Notes: generated by a model from the sequence alone, not told the origin. A stretch of 64,000 nt of DNA from Spartobacteria bacterium (GCA_021324825.1 JAJPII010000020.1:30665-94664), one strand, 5' to 3'; positions 43,405 to 52,212 are shown, counted from the stretch's first letter. Numbers and translations: made by a program.

Positions 43405-44066
43405 CAGGTTCCCCGCGTGTTGCCGAAAAGCTCGATGTGAAGCCGGTTGCAATAGCGATACCCGCGCCCGAGGCAAAGTTCCAGCACATCGGGCCTCGGC
43501 TCCATCCCCTCGGGCATGAGCAATATCTTGGAGCGCGGAACCGGCCTGCCAAGCGTCGCGAGCAAGGCTTCCATCTCCGCCACGTCTTCCTCCGAGGCGA
43601 CGACGAATTTCAGCTGGAACGCGTATCCCTCCATCCATGCCGCGACGACTTCCGGCTGCCAGCGCGTCCGCTCGTGGCGTTCGCGCCAGCCGTTGCCGGG
43701 CGTGGAATTGCCCAGCTTCGGGCTGAGCGAGGCGAGATCGCACGCGATGCCCCCGGGCGCGACGGTCGCCGCGGTCTCGATGGTGATATGCCTGCCCGCC
43801 AGCCGCAGCCGCGCGGCCAGTTCGTGAACGCCCTTCGCGATCATCGGCTCCCCGCCGGTGAGAACGCAGTGCTCCGCCGGGTATTCGAGCGTCTTCGCCA
43901 CGATGGCCTCGACCGACATCTCCCCGCCTTCCGGCTCCCAGGAGGCGTACTTCGTGTCGCACCAGTCGCAACGCAGATTGCACCCCGACGCGCGGATGAA
44001 CACGGACGGCACGCCCGTCAGCTCTCCTTCGCCCTGGATCGAGTGGAATATCTCCGAGACAAACAT
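43404..44066 (-). CDS. queE: 7-carboxy-7-deazaguanine synthase (QueE)
   Basis: 220 residues, a radical SAM enzyme making the 7-deazaguanine core for queuosine. The cluster motif CNLRCDWC lies at residues 29-36 (Cys29, Cys33, Cys36) preceded by IFHSIQGEGELTGVPSVFI. VLTGGEPMIAKGVH and HITIETAATVAPGGIACDLA are further family blocks. First gene of the coupled queE-queD-GH35 run. A gap of about 225 bases separates it from the divergent WYL regulator; that gap contains no gene. Confidence 0.94.
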   Translation of the reverse strand: MFVSEIFHSIQGEGELTGVPSVFIRASGCNLRCDWCDTKYASWEPEGGEMSVEAIVAKTLEYPAEHCVLTGGEPMIAKGVHELAARLRLAGRHITIETAATVAPGGIACDLASLSPKLGNSTPGNGWRERHERTRWQPEVVAAWMEGYAFQLKFVVASEEDVAEMEALLATLGRPVPRSKILLMPEGMEPRPDVLELCLGRGYRYCNRLHIELFGNTRGT

Positions 44067-44291
44067 CGCCCCGGCAGTCTACAGCAGGATGCGCCGTGCC
44101 GGAAGAGAGGAAAACAATCGCGTTCGAAGCCGGCCCCGCGCCACACTCGCCCTTTCCCCCGTTGCGCCACTTTCCGCGGAACCGGCCCCGCCCACGCGCC
44201 TGTTATACGCCCGCCAGGAGACAAGGACTGTCCGTCCCCCCAAAAAAATATTCGATTGCTCTAATGGACGCCGGGGTTTACGCACATCCGA

Positions 44292-45275
44292 GTGAAACTG
44301 GACAGATTCGCCAGACCGCCCCTCCAGCGAATGCTCCAGATTCATCAGGGGCTGAAGGCCGTCCGGTATCCGAATTGCCGGACGCTCGCCGAGGAATTGG
44401 AGGTCTCCACCAAGACGATCCAGCGCGACGTCGAGTTCATGCGCGAACGGCTCGGCCTCCCCATCGACTACGATGAGTTGAAGTTCGGCTTTTATTACAC
44501 CGAGCACGTCGCCGGTTTCCCCGCCATCGAAGTTTCGGAAGGCGAGGTCGTGGCGCTCTTCGTGGCAGAAAAGGCCCTCGAACAACACAAAGGCACCCCC
44601 TACGAAAAACCGCTGAAAGCCGCGTTCGAAAAGATCACCGCCGGGCTGCGCGGCTGCGTGGACCTTGGCCTCGAGGAGGTGGACGCCTCCATTTCCTTCA
44701 GGAGCGCCAGCGGCGAAGCCGGCGCCGACCCGGTTCTTTTCCAGGTGATCAACAAGGCCGTGCTCCACTCCCGTGAGATCACCTTCGACTACCGGAAGCT
44801 GAAGGGATCGAAACACGAACGCCGGCGCGTCCAGCCGTACCACCTCGCCTGCATCAAGAATTTCTGGTATCTCTTCGCCTACGATCGCGCGCGGAAGGAG
44901 GTCCGCACCTTCGCCCTCCCGAGGATCCGCAAGGTCAAGGAAACCGGGGAGAAATTTCATAAGCCGGCGGACTTCTCCATCGCGCGGCACCTCAGCGGAA
45001 GCTTCGGGGTCGTGACGGGCAAGGAGACGCGCAAAGTCCGCATACGGTTCACGGCCCCGGCCTCGCGGATGGTCGAGGAACGGCGGTGGCACCCTACGCA
45101 GTCGATCGAGCAAACGGAGAACGGGATCATCCTTGGCATGGAACTCAACAGCCTGGAGGAGATCAAGAACTGGATTCTCGGCTGGGGGCCGCAAGCCGAG
45201 GCGCTGGAACCGCCGGAATTGGTGGGGCGGGTCCGCGCCGCCGTCGAGGAGATGGGGCGCCTCTATGCGAAATGA
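44292..45275 (+). CDS. HTH-WYL domain transcriptional regulator
   Basis: 327 residues starting GTG. An N-terminal winged helix (CRTLAEELEVSTKTIQRDVEFM) is followed by a WYL domain (KAVLHSREITFDYRKLKG through NFWYLFAYDRARKEVRTF) with the basic, ligand-sensing region, and a WCX-like C-terminus (SARHL-like ARHLSGSFGVV, GKETRKVRIRF). WYL regulators often respond to nucleic-acid-type ligands or act as repressors. It overlaps the permease start by 11 bases, so it probably controls its own operon with the ABC transporter. The start region holds GTG at 44292; no better ATG exists. Confidence 0.9.
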   Translation: MKLDRFARPPLQRMLQIHQGLKAVRYPNCRTLAEELEVSTKTIQRDVEFMRERLGLPIDYDELKFGFYYTEHVAGFPAIEVSEGEVVALFVAEKALEQHKGTPYEKPLKAAFEKITAGLRGCVDLGLEEVDASISFRSASGEAGADPVLFQVINKAVLHSREITFDYRKLKGSKHERRRVQPYHLACIKNFWYLFAYDRARKEVRTFALPRIRKVKETGEKFHKPADFSIARHLSGSFGVVTGKETRKVRIRFTAPASRMVEERRWHPTQSIEQTENGIILGMELNSLEEIKNWILGWGPQAEALEPPELVGRVRAAVEEMGRLYAK

Positions 45276-46026
45276 ACGCCTGGGCTCTCCGATGGCCGCG
45301 CGCCTTCAGTTTTGCGGCGTCCTGCTGCCGGCGCTGGGGCTGCTCGGTTTTTCGCTCTGGCTGTTGACGGATCGCGCGGGCTGGCGGGCTGTGGCGAATT
45401 ATCGCCGGCTGTTCGTCGACGGGTGGTTCGTCACCGTGGAGCTGTCCGTATGCGCGCTCTTCCTCAGCACGTTCATCGGCCTTCTCCTGACCCTGTTGCG
45501 CCGCGCGCCGATCCTCCCGTTGCGGTACGCGGCGCGCATCTATGTCGAAGCCGTCCGCGGCACGCCGCTGCTCGTGCAAATCCTCTGCCTGTACTACGGC
45601 ATCTTTCACCAGCTTGGCATCGAGAACCGCTACGTCAGCGGCGTCCTCATCCTTTCCGGCTTCAGCGGCGCGTACATCAGCGAAGTCATCCGCGGCGGGC
45701 TGGAGAGCATCGGAAAATCCCAGTTGGAATCCGCGAAAGCCATCGGCCTCACCCGCGCCCAGACGTACCGGTTCGTCATTTTCCCGCAAGCCATCCGCCA
45801 GATTCTTCCGCCGCTCGCCGGCCAGTTCGCCGACCTCATCAAGAACTCCTCCCTGCTCTCGGTCATCGCCCTCAACGAGCTTACCCAGAACGCGCAGATC
45901 GTGGGCGAGAACACCTACAGCAAGCTGGAAAGCTACGTCCCCCTCGCCTTCGGTTACCTGCTTTTGACGCTCCCCATCTCGCTCTGGACGCAGCGGCTGG
46001 AGCAACGGCACAAATTTGAAACTTAG
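45265..46026 (+). CDS. Amino-acid ABC transporter permease
   Basis: About 253 residues with five to six membrane helices. It carries the HisM/GlnP-type permease pattern: FVTVELSVCALFLSTFIGLL, YVEAVRGTPLLVQILCLYYG, SGAYISEVIRGGLESIGKSQ (EAA loop) and LKNSSLL-like LIKNSSLLSVIALNELTQNA. It would import a polar amino acid across the inner membrane. The ATG at 45265 overlaps the WYL gene by 11 bases; ATG 45292 is an alternative. It overlaps the downstream ATPase by 11 bases. No periplasmic binding protein is in the window. Confidence 0.92.
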   Translation: MRNERLGSPMAARLQFCGVLLPALGLLGFSLWLLTDRAGWRAVANYRRLFVDGWFVTVELSVCALFLSTFIGLLLTLLRRAPILPLRYAARIYVEAVRGTPLLVQILCLYYGIFHQLGIENRYVSGVLILSGFSGAYISEVIRGGLESIGKSQLESAKAIGLTRAQTYRFVIFPQAIRQILPPLAGQFADLIKNSSLLSVIALNELTQNAQIVGENTYSKLESYVPLAFGYLLLTLPISLWTQRLEQRHKFET

Positions 46027-46747
46027 CTTCAACGGCCTCGCCAAATCCTTCGGCGGCCATCGCGCGGTGGACGGCGTCACCGCCGTCTTCGAGGATGTCC
46101 GCAGCCTCGCCTTCATCGGCCCTTCCGGCGGCGGGAAATCGACGTTGCTCCGCATGGTCGGCGGCCTGGAAACGCCAACCGAAGGCTCGCTCGCAATCAA
46201 TGAAGAAGAGGTTATCTTCGAGCCCGCGGCGTTGCAAAAACACCGGCGCGCCATCGGATTCGTCTTCCAGGCGTTCAATCTCTTCCCGCACATGGACGCG
46301 TTGCGGAACATCACGCTGCCGCTTGAAAAAGTTCACGGCCTCTCCGCCGCGCAGGCGAGGGAGACGGCGATGGCGGCGCTGAAGCGTTTCCGGCTGGACC
46401 AGCACGCCCACAAACGGCCCGCCGAGCTTTCCGGCGGGCAGAACCAGCGGATCGCCATCGCGCGCGCCATTGCGATAAAGCCGAAACTGCTGCTGTTCGA
46501 CGAACCGACCTCCGCGCTCGACCCGGAGATGACATCCGGGGTGCTCGACATCATCGAGGAACTGAAGGAAGAAGGCCGCGAATTCCTCCTGGTGACGCAC
46601 GAGATGGGTTTCGCGCGGAACGTCGCCGACCGGGTGGCGTTCCTGGCGGACGGGAGGATCGTCGAATCCGGCCCGCCGTCGGAACTCTTCGGCGCGCCGC
46701 AAACCGCCGCGTGCCGCGACTTCCTGGCGCGCGTTCTGAAATACTAG
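46016..46747 (+). CDS. Amino-acid ABC transporter ATP-binding protein
   Basis: 243 residues, GlnQ/HisP type. Walker A FIGPSGGGKSTLLRM, Q-loop FVFQAFNLFPHMD, signature ELSGGQNQRIAIARAI, Walker B LLLFDEPTSALDPE, H-loop VTHEMGFA. Start is TTG at 46016, inside the end of the permease gene, giving MKLSFNGLAKSFGGHRAVDG. It pairs with the permease. The 3' end is followed by about 25 bases then dispersed repeat copy C. Confidence 0.94.
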   Translation: MKLSFNGLAKSFGGHRAVDGVTAVFEDVRSLAFIGPSGGGKSTLLRMVGGLETPTEGSLAINEEEVIFEPAALQKHRRAIGFVFQAFNLFPHMDALRNITLPLEKVHGLSAAQARETAMAALKRFRLDQHAHKRPAELSGGQNQRIAIARAIAIKPKLLLFDEPTSALDPEMTSGVLDIIEELKEEGREFLLVTHEMGFARNVADRVAFLADGRIVESGPPSELFGAPQTAACRDFLARVLKY

Positions 46748-46771
46748 GCCCTCGTTTTTCGCGTCCCTTCC

Positions 46772-46797
46772 AGGCGGCTGGCACAGCCGCCTCTACA
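46772..46797 (+). repeat. Dispersed intergenic repeat, copy C (core only)
   Basis: Carries only the 3' module of the family: a palindromic core, arms GGCGGCTG and CAGCCGCC around GCA, then TCTACA. It matches the cores in copies A and B. It lies 24 bases after the ABC ATPase stop in the roughly 295-base gap (46748-47042) before the cca gene, where it may act as a terminator. The rest of the gap contains a GC palindrome (AGCGCGCGGCGCGCG near 46827) and an A-rich stretch around 46889, and no convincing gene. Confidence 0.6.
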
Positions 46798-47042
46798 TCG
46801 CCAACCATCGTTTTGATCTGATCTAAGCAGCGCGCGGCGCGCGATCCCTGAAAAACACAAAAATGAGGACGCACGTCGGAACCCCGACAAAAAAAAATGC
46901 GTACGCCAGCCGCGCGCCCGCACAGACGATCGACGAGCGCCGTGGAAGGAAATCTCGAAAGAGGGCCGCTCGTGGGACATGTATCGGAAATGAAGGTGCA
47001 TTTCTTCTTAGCAGGGGCGGGCCTGTTCGTCTATTCTTGCGC

Positions 47043-48398
47043 GTGACTGTTAACGGAGAGACTGTCGCCCGCGACATCGCGCGGCGTTTGCAGGAAGCGG
47101 GCTTCACGGCGTATTTCGCCGGTGGGTGCGTGCGCGATTTCCTGCTCGGGAGAACCCCTGCGGATTACGACATCGCCACGGACGCAAAACCCGCGGACGT
47201 GCAGCGGCTTTTTCCGCGGACGGCGGCCGTGGGCGCGCAGTTCGGCGTCATCTGCGTGATGGAGGGTTCCGATGTTTTCCAGGTCGCCTCCTTCCGCGCG
47301 GACGGCGTCTATATCGACGGCAGGCATCCCGTGGATGTCACCTTCTCCACGCCGCAAAAGGACGCGGAGCGGAGGGATTTCACGATCAACGGGATGTTCC
47401 GCGACCCCGTGAGCGGCGAGGTCATCGACTACGTGAACGGCAGGGCCGATCTCGAGGCGGGCATGATCCGCGCCATCGGCAGCCCCGGCGACCGTTTCCG
47501 GGAAGATCGTCTCCGCATGCTGCGCGCGATCCGGTTCGCGGCGCACCTCGGGTTCGCCATCGACCCGGGGACGTGGACCGCTTTGCGGGAAGCGGCCGCC
47601 GAGATCAAGGCGGTAAGCCCGGAGCGCATCCGCGAGGAGCTTACCCGCATCTTCGTCTCCCCAAGCCGCGTGCGCGGGTTCGATCTCCTGGACGAGAGCG
47701 GGCTGCTGCAAATCATCCTGCCGGAAGTCGCGGCGCTGAAAGGTTGCGAACAGCCGCCGCAATTCCACCCGGAAGGCGATGTCTTCGTCCACACCCGCAA
47801 GATGCTGGGGCTGCTCCCGCCGGAGGTTTCGCCCGCGCTGGCGTTCTCGGTGTTGTTCCACGACATCGGCAAGCCGCCGACATTGAGCTACGACGAGGCG
47901 GACAACAGAATCCGTTTCAGCGGCCACGACAAGCTCGGGGCTATCATGACCCGGCGCATCATGGAACGGCTTCGTTTTTCGAGTGCGGAAATCGCAGCGG
48001 CGTGCGAGGCTGTCGACAACCACATGGTCTTCAAGGATGTCCGCCACATGCGCCTCTCCCGCCTGAAGCGTTTCATGTCGCGCCCGCATTTCGACGACGA
48101 GATGGCGTTGCACAAGGTCGATTGCCAGAGCAGCCACGGCTGGCTGGACAACTACGACTTCCTGCTGGAGAAGCAGGCGGAGTTCGCCAATGAACCGCTC
48201 ATCCCTCCGCCATTGATCACCGGCCACGACCTCATGGAACTCGGGTGGAAGCCTAGCCCGCTCTTCGGCAAGGCGCTGGAAGCCGTGCAAACCCGGCAGC
48301 TCGACGGCCAGATCTCCACGCGCGAGGAAGCGCTCGACTGGGTCACGGCGACGTTCGGCCCCCACACCAGCCGCGGGCGGCGAGCCGAAGGGCGATGA
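47043..48398 (+). CDS. CCA-adding enzyme / poly(A) polymerase family protein
   Basis: About 451 residues. Nucleotidyltransferase motifs are TAYFAGGCVRDFLLGR, PADYDIATDAKP, RRDFTINGMF and DRFREDRLRMLRAIRFAAHL; the C-terminal half has an HD-type segment VLFHDIGKPPTLSY and HDKLGAIMTRRIMERL. These suit bacterial tRNA CCA-adding enzymes with an HD domain, or poly(A) polymerase. The GTG at 47043 is chosen because TVNGETVARDIARRLQEAGF is the family start; the open frame extends to 46863 without homology. It overlaps the next gene by 4 bases, so they are translationally coupled. Confidence 0.88.
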   Translation: MTVNGETVARDIARRLQEAGFTAYFAGGCVRDFLLGRTPADYDIATDAKPADVQRLFPRTAAVGAQFGVICVMEGSDVFQVASFRADGVYIDGRHPVDVTFSTPQKDAERRDFTINGMFRDPVSGEVIDYVNGRADLEAGMIRAIGSPGDRFREDRLRMLRAIRFAAHLGFAIDPGTWTALREAAAEIKAVSPERIREELTRIFVSPSRVRGFDLLDESGLLQIILPEVAALKGCEQPPQFHPEGDVFVHTRKMLGLLPPEVSPALAFSVLFHDIGKPPTLSYDEADNRIRFSGHDKLGAIMTRRIMERLRFSSAEIAAACEAVDNHMVFKDVRHMRLSRLKRFMSRPHFDDEMALHKVDCQSSHGWLDNYDFLLEKQAEFANEPLIPPPLITGHDLMELGWKPSPLFGKALEAVQTRQLDGQISTREEALDWVTATFGPHTSRGRRAEGR

Positions 48399-49504
48399 CC
48401 ACGCCCGTCGAACATAACGACCCCGTCAACGCGAAAATCCTCGCCGTCTCCGAGGACAAAATCCAGGGGTTCGTCCGCGAGCCGTTCCTGGAGATCGCCG
48501 AGCGTTCCGGGACGCCCATCGAGACGGTGCTCGATCGCATCCGCTCCATGCTCGCGGCGGGAACCGTCCGGCGCGTGCGCCAGACCCTCGTCGCCACGAA
48601 TCTCGCGGAGGGCGCGCTCGTCGCCTGGAAGACGCCGGAAGAAAAACTGAACGCCGCGTTCGATTACATGTTCCAGAAGGACCCTTTTTCCGGCCACGTC
48701 GTCATCCGTTCGACCGACGGCGCCACCGCCGGCTCCGAATACCGGCTTTGGACGACGGTGAAGGTTCCCGCGGGGTTTTCGCTCGAGGAACATTGCTCCC
48801 TGCTGGCGGGCAGGACAGGCGCGGAGCGGTTCCGGCTCATGCCCGCGAAGGGCATCTTCACCCTCGGCGTGGGGCACGTGCGGCGCAAATCCCTGGAACC
48901 GGGCAGCCGCGCCGACGTCCGCGCGGAAATGCTCGGAACCGCCGTGGTGCGCCTGGACGATCTCCAGTGGCGGGTGCTGCTCGCGCTGAAACGCGAGTTC
49001 GCCGTCGAGGAAATCGGCCCCTCCCCCTGGACGCGGCGCGCGGCGGAAGCCGGCGTGGCGCCGGACACGTTTTTCAAGGTCGCCGAAGGTCTTTCGGCCA
49101 TGAAGGTCATCGGGCGGTTCTCGACGTTCCTCGAGCATGTAAAACCTTCGTTAAACGGCGTGCGCGTCACCCGTTTCAACGCTCTTTTCCACTGGGCCGT
49201 GCCGCCCGGGAGGGAGCTCGAGGCGGGAGGCGAAGTCGGGCGTCACCACATCCTGACCCACTGCTACTGGCGCGAAGCGGGACCCGAGTTCAAAAACGTC
49301 AACATCATGGCCGTCGCCCACGGGACGGACAAGGGCCGCCTGCTGGAGCACAAGGAAGCCATTGACCGCCACCTGGAAAGCCGCGAAGTACCCGTCGCCT
49401 ACACGAACGTCTTCTGGGGGGGGCGCAGCGAGATCAAACCTTCCGAGATTTCCCCCGCCGCGTACCGGCGCTGGCTGGAGCAGTCGCGATGCGCTTGCTC
49501 CTGA
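48395..49504 (+). CDS. Tandem AhbA/AhbB-like (Lrp/AsnC-type) fusion protein
   Basis: 369 residues. Two copies of an Lrp-like winged helix plus sensor domain are fused: residues about 20-170 (PFLEIAERSGTPIETVLDRI, VRRVRQTLVATNLAEGALVA) and about 185-350 (TRRAAEAGVAPDTFFKVAEG, RVTRFNALFHWAVP, ILTHCYWREAGPEFKNVNIM). HCY with downstream VAHGT matches AhbA/AhbB siroheme decarboxylases, which usually occur as two separate proteins. No ahbC, ahbD or haem genes are nearby, so a regulator role is equally possible. It overlaps cca upstream and the cyclic-nucleotide-binding gene downstream. Confidence 0.7.
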   Translation: MTTPVEHNDPVNAKILAVSEDKIQGFVREPFLEIAERSGTPIETVLDRIRSMLAAGTVRRVRQTLVATNLAEGALVAWKTPEEKLNAAFDYMFQKDPFSGHVVIRSTDGATAGSEYRLWTTVKVPAGFSLEEHCSLLAGRTGAERFRLMPAKGIFTLGVGHVRRKSLEPGSRADVRAEMLGTAVVRLDDLQWRVLLALKREFAVEEIGPSPWTRRAAEAGVAPDTFFKVAEGLSAMKVIGRFSTFLEHVKPSLNGVRVTRFNALFHWAVPPGRELEAGGEVGRHHILTHCYWREAGPEFKNVNIMAVAHGTDKGRLLEHKEAIDRHLESREVPVAYTNVFWGGRSEIKPSEISPAAYRRWLEQSRCACS

Positions 49505-49929
49505 AGGGCGTCCCCGTCTTTGCCGGCGTGGAAGAGGCCGCGATCGACCTCCTCCTGGAGGAATCGAAGAGAGACCTTTATCCCGCGGGAGCGGTCATCG
49601 TCCGCGAAGGGGAGAACGGGAATTGCATGTATCTGATCGAATCGGGAACGGTGCGGATCGTAAAAAACCTCGGACGGGAGGATGAATGCGAGATCACGCG
49701 CTTCGGGGGAGGCGAATTTTTCGGGGAGACATGCATCCTGGAACCGTATCCGCGGTCATCCACGGCGCAGACCGTGACGGCGTCCACGCTCATAGGCATC
49801 TCGTCGTTCGCCTTCCACCATCTTTACCAGCGGATGCCCGCGCAACACAGCATCCTCCTGTTGAACATCGCGCGCGATCTCTGCCGCCGGTTGCGGCGGA
49901 TCGATGAAACCTTCGCCGCGAAGCACTAA
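49489..49929 (+). CDS. Cyclic-nucleotide-binding domain protein
   Basis: 146 residues comprising a single cNMP-binding fold (LLLEESKRDLYPAGAVIVRE, GENGNCMYLIESGTVRIV, FGGGEFFGETCILEPYPRSS, TVTASTLIGISSFAFHHLY). The phosphate-binding cassette GEFFGETCILEPYPRSSTA is well preserved. There is no HTH output domain, so it acts on other proteins rather than DNA. It overlaps the AhbA/B-like gene by 16 bases, making a cca-ahb-cNMP operon. It might receive a nucleotide signal from the cyclase-ATPase protein at 37.1 kb, which is only an inference. Confidence 0.87.
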   Translation: MRLLLKGVPVFAGVEEAAIDLLLEESKRDLYPAGAVIVREGENGNCMYLIESGTVRIVKNLGREDECEITRFGGGEFFGETCILEPYPRSSTAQTVTASTLIGISSFAFHHLYQRMPAQHSILLLNIARDLCRRLRRIDETFAAKH

Positions 49930-49931
49930 AA

Positions 49932-50489
49932 TCAGTACGCCTTGTAGTGGATGCTTATCGTCCGGTAAATCTCCGTGGAATTCTCGGCTGAAAAATAGAA
50001 GAGCTGGATGGCGGTGTTCGTGAGGCTCCATTTATAGCCGACGATGGTTTGCATGACATTCCCGTCCTGGGGCGATTTGGAGCGCGCTATCAACTGCCCT
50101 TCCCCGTAACGGGCGGCGATCCGCTGCCGCACCTGGCCCATGAAGTCGTTATACTTCGCGTCATCCCAGTCGGCGTTCTGGTACTGGAGTTCCACTTCGA
50201 CGAGCATCTCGTCCTTGAAATAAAAAAGCGTCCTCCGCAGCGACGCCTGGACGAGCCCTTCCACCGTCCACACGTCGCCGCTGTCGTTCTTGCGCTTTTC
50301 GACAATGTTCGCCCGCGCGCCCTTCAGAAGCTTCTCGATCGCCACGGAGGGCTCGCCCCAGCGCATGCCGGGGAACGGCGGCTGGACGTCCTTCGTGGGC
50401 TGGGTGTCGTCGGCGCGTCCGGCGGCTCCGGAAAAAAGGAGCAGCATTGCGAAGAGGATGACGTGCCGTTTGCGAATGCCTTCTTCCAT
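49932..50489 (-). CDS. Hypothetical secreted protein
   Basis: 185 residues with a signal peptide (ILFAMLLLFSGAAGRAD) and a mature domain of mixed beta strands: PGMRWGEPSVAIEKLLKGAR, WTVEGLVQASLRRTLFYFKD, VGYKWSLTNTAIQLFYFSAE. I do not recognise the family. It is probably periplasmic. It ends 2 bases from the convergent cNMP gene stop and starts 3 bases after recF ends, on the same strand, so it may be read as the last gene of a recF operon. Confidence 0.7.
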   Translation of the reverse strand: MEEGIRKRHVILFAMLLLFSGAAGRADDTQPTKDVQPPFPGMRWGEPSVAIEKLLKGARANIVEKRKNDSGDVWTVEGLVQASLRRTLFYFKDEMLVEVELQYQNADWDDAKYNDFMGQVRQRIAARYGEGQLIARSKSPQDGNVMQTIVGYKWSLTNTAIQLFYFSAENSTEIYRTISIHYKAY

Positions 50490-50492
50490 TCC

Positions 50493-51548
50493 CTATCCGG
50501 GCGGCTTTGTCAACGCGGCCAGTCTCCCCGCCGCGAGGTGGAAAAGCCGGGCCTCGCCGGGAGCCATCCAGGCGATGTCCGTGGCTGTGATGAACTTCTG
50601 CGAACCGGCGGGCAGCCTTTTCAGGAGGGCGTTGCGCCGTTCGAAATCAAGTTCTCCAAAGACGTCGTCGATCAGGAGAAGCGGCGGGCGGCCGGCGTGT
50701 TCGGCGAGGAGCGCGCAGACCGCGAGCCGCAAGGCCAGGGCGATGGTGCGCTGCTGCCCTTCGGAGGCGATCTCGGGCGAGCGCCCGTTCAGAAGGAGGT
50801 GGAGATCGTCGCGATGCGGGCCGGCGGTTGTCTGCCGCAGCCGCAGGTCTTCCCCGGTTGCGGCTTCGAGCGTCCGCCGGAAGTCCGCGCCGCCTCCTCT
50901 CCGGTGCGCCAGCGAGAGCGTCTCCGCAGAGCGGGTGATATCCTTGTGCGCCTCCTCCGCGAACGGCTGGAGAGCCGCGATGAGCCGCGTCCGCGCGGCG
51001 GTTATGTAATCGCCCGCCGCCACGAGCGGGCCGTCGAATGCGGCGATCTGGCGGCGGTTCGGCCTCGGCTCCTTTAAAAGAAGATTCCGGGAACGGAGCG
51101 CCTTTTCGTAGGAGCGAAGCTGGCTTCGATACGCGGAATCGACCTGGAAGGCGGCGAAATCCAGGAATTTCCTCCGCAGGTCCGCGGGGCCGCGGACGAT
51201 CTCGACGTCGCGATTGGAGAAATAGACGGCGCGCCCGATCTTGAGATATTCGGACGCCGATTTCTGCTCCACGGAATCGAGAGCCAACTTCCTGCGCGCG
51301 GCGCCAAGATAAAACTGCATGTGGCGCGCGTCGAACAGACCGTCGAGCACGAACCCCTTCTGTTCGTGGCGAATGGCAGCCGCCAGCGAGGAGACGCGCG
51401 GGGACTGGAGCCGCAGCAGGACGCAGATCGCTTCGAGAAGCGAGGTCTTGCCCTGCGCATTCGGCCCGCGGATGACATTCGTGGAGGCAAATTCCGCGTC
51501 GAGCGCCTCGAAACACCGGAAATTTCTCAGCTTTAACTTTTCGAGCAT
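50493..51548 (-). CDS. recF: DNA replication and repair protein RecF
   Basis: About 351 residues. Walker A GPNAQGKTSLLEAI at residues 28-41 follows LKLRNFRCFEALDAEF; the signature region RTIALALRLAVCALL, Walker B LLLIDDVFGELDFERRN and a late TATDI appear in order. RecF loads RecA at gapped DNA. It is not in the usual dnaA-dnaN-recF arrangement here. The ATG at 51548 starts MLEKLKLRNFRCFE, the family N-terminus. Upstream lies the esterase gene, 28 bases away on the same strand. Confidence 0.93.
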   Translation of the reverse strand: MLEKLKLRNFRCFEALDAEFASTNVIRGPNAQGKTSLLEAICVLLRLQSPRVSSLAAAIRHEQKGFVLDGLFDARHMQFYLGAARRKLALDSVEQKSASEYLKIGRAVYFSNRDVEIVRGPADLRRKFLDFAAFQVDSAYRSQLRSYEKALRSRNLLLKEPRPNRRQIAAFDGPLVAAGDYITAARTRLIAALQPFAEEAHKDITRSAETLSLAHRRGGGADFRRTLEAATGEDLRLRQTTAGPHRDDLHLLLNGRSPEIASEGQQRTIALALRLAVCALLAEHAGRPPLLLIDDVFGELDFERRNALLKRLPAGSQKFITATDIAWMAPGEARLFHLAAGRLAALTKPPG

Positions 51549-51576
51549 CGCAGCGCGCAGGCCTTCGCGCGCCCGG

Positions 51577-52212
51577 TCATTTCCCGAGCCGTTCCGCAAG
51601 CCACTTCCCGGCGGCGGCGATCTCGTGCTTCACCAGGGCGTGCGTCGCATTTTCGATGGAGAGCGTCACGCGCGCCCGTGCCGTCCTGAAGAGGGATGCG
51701 AGTTCCTGCGTGTTCTCCTCCGCGATCAACGGGTCCAGATTTCCCGCGGAGATGTAAACCGCCGTGTCGGAAAGATCGGGAACGGTCTCCGGCTCGAATA
51801 TCACCATCGGGCGGAAAAGGACCGCGGCGGGAAAGTGCTCGGCCCGCAGCAGCAGGAGGCTCGCGGCGATGTTCGCGCCGTTGGAATAACCGACGGGGAT
51901 GATCTTCGTCGCGTCAAATCCGTAGGCGCCCGACGCCATTTTTACGAAGTCCGCGAGCTGGTGCGTATTCGTCGCGACATCCTCGACATCGAAGACTCCG
52001 TTCGCGGGAAATTTGAAAAAACGCGCCGCCCCGCCTTCCCGCACGGGCCCGCGCGGGCTCAGCAGCGAAGCCGAGGGCGCAAGCGCGCGACCGATGGGGA
52101 TCATGGCCATTTCGTCGCCGCCCGTCCCATGGAGGAGAAGCAGGGTGTAAGGCGACCCGCGCCCCGTTGTGAACTTGTGGACGAAAACGCCCGCCTCGGA
52201 TTGCTCGATCAT
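51577..52212 (-). CDS. Alpha/beta-hydrolase (phospholipase/carboxylesterase family)
   Basis: 211 residues. The catalytic serine is in GYSNGANIAASL (GxSxG), with LLLLHGTGGDE as the oxyanion-loop segment, Asp in YISAGNLDPLIA and His in NATHALVKHE. This matches the small carboxylesterase/phospholipase family (YpfH/EstA-like). No signal peptide, so cytoplasmic. Its ATG overlaps the stop of the HtrA-like gene (ATGA). Specific substrate unknown. Confidence 0.85.
   Translation of the reverse strand: MIEQSEAGVFVHKFTTGRGSPYTLLLLHGTGGDEMAMIPIGRALAPSASLLSPRGPVREGGAARFFKFPANGVFDVEDVATNTHQLADFVKMASGAYGFDATKIIPVGYSNGANIAASLLLLRAEHFPAAVLFRPMVIFEPETVPDLSDTAVYISAGNLDPLIAEENTQELASLFRTARARVTLSIENATHALVKHEIAAAGKWLAERLGK

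Noticed and set aside
46820..46850. GC-rich palindrome AGCGCGCGGCGCGCG as a terminator
   Set aside because: No T-run follows and similar CG tracts are common in this GC-rich sequence.
48395..49504. AhbA/B-like gene as evidence for an alternative haem pathway here
   Set aside because: No ahbC, ahbD, siroheme or nir genes are present in the window, so the pathway cannot be claimed.
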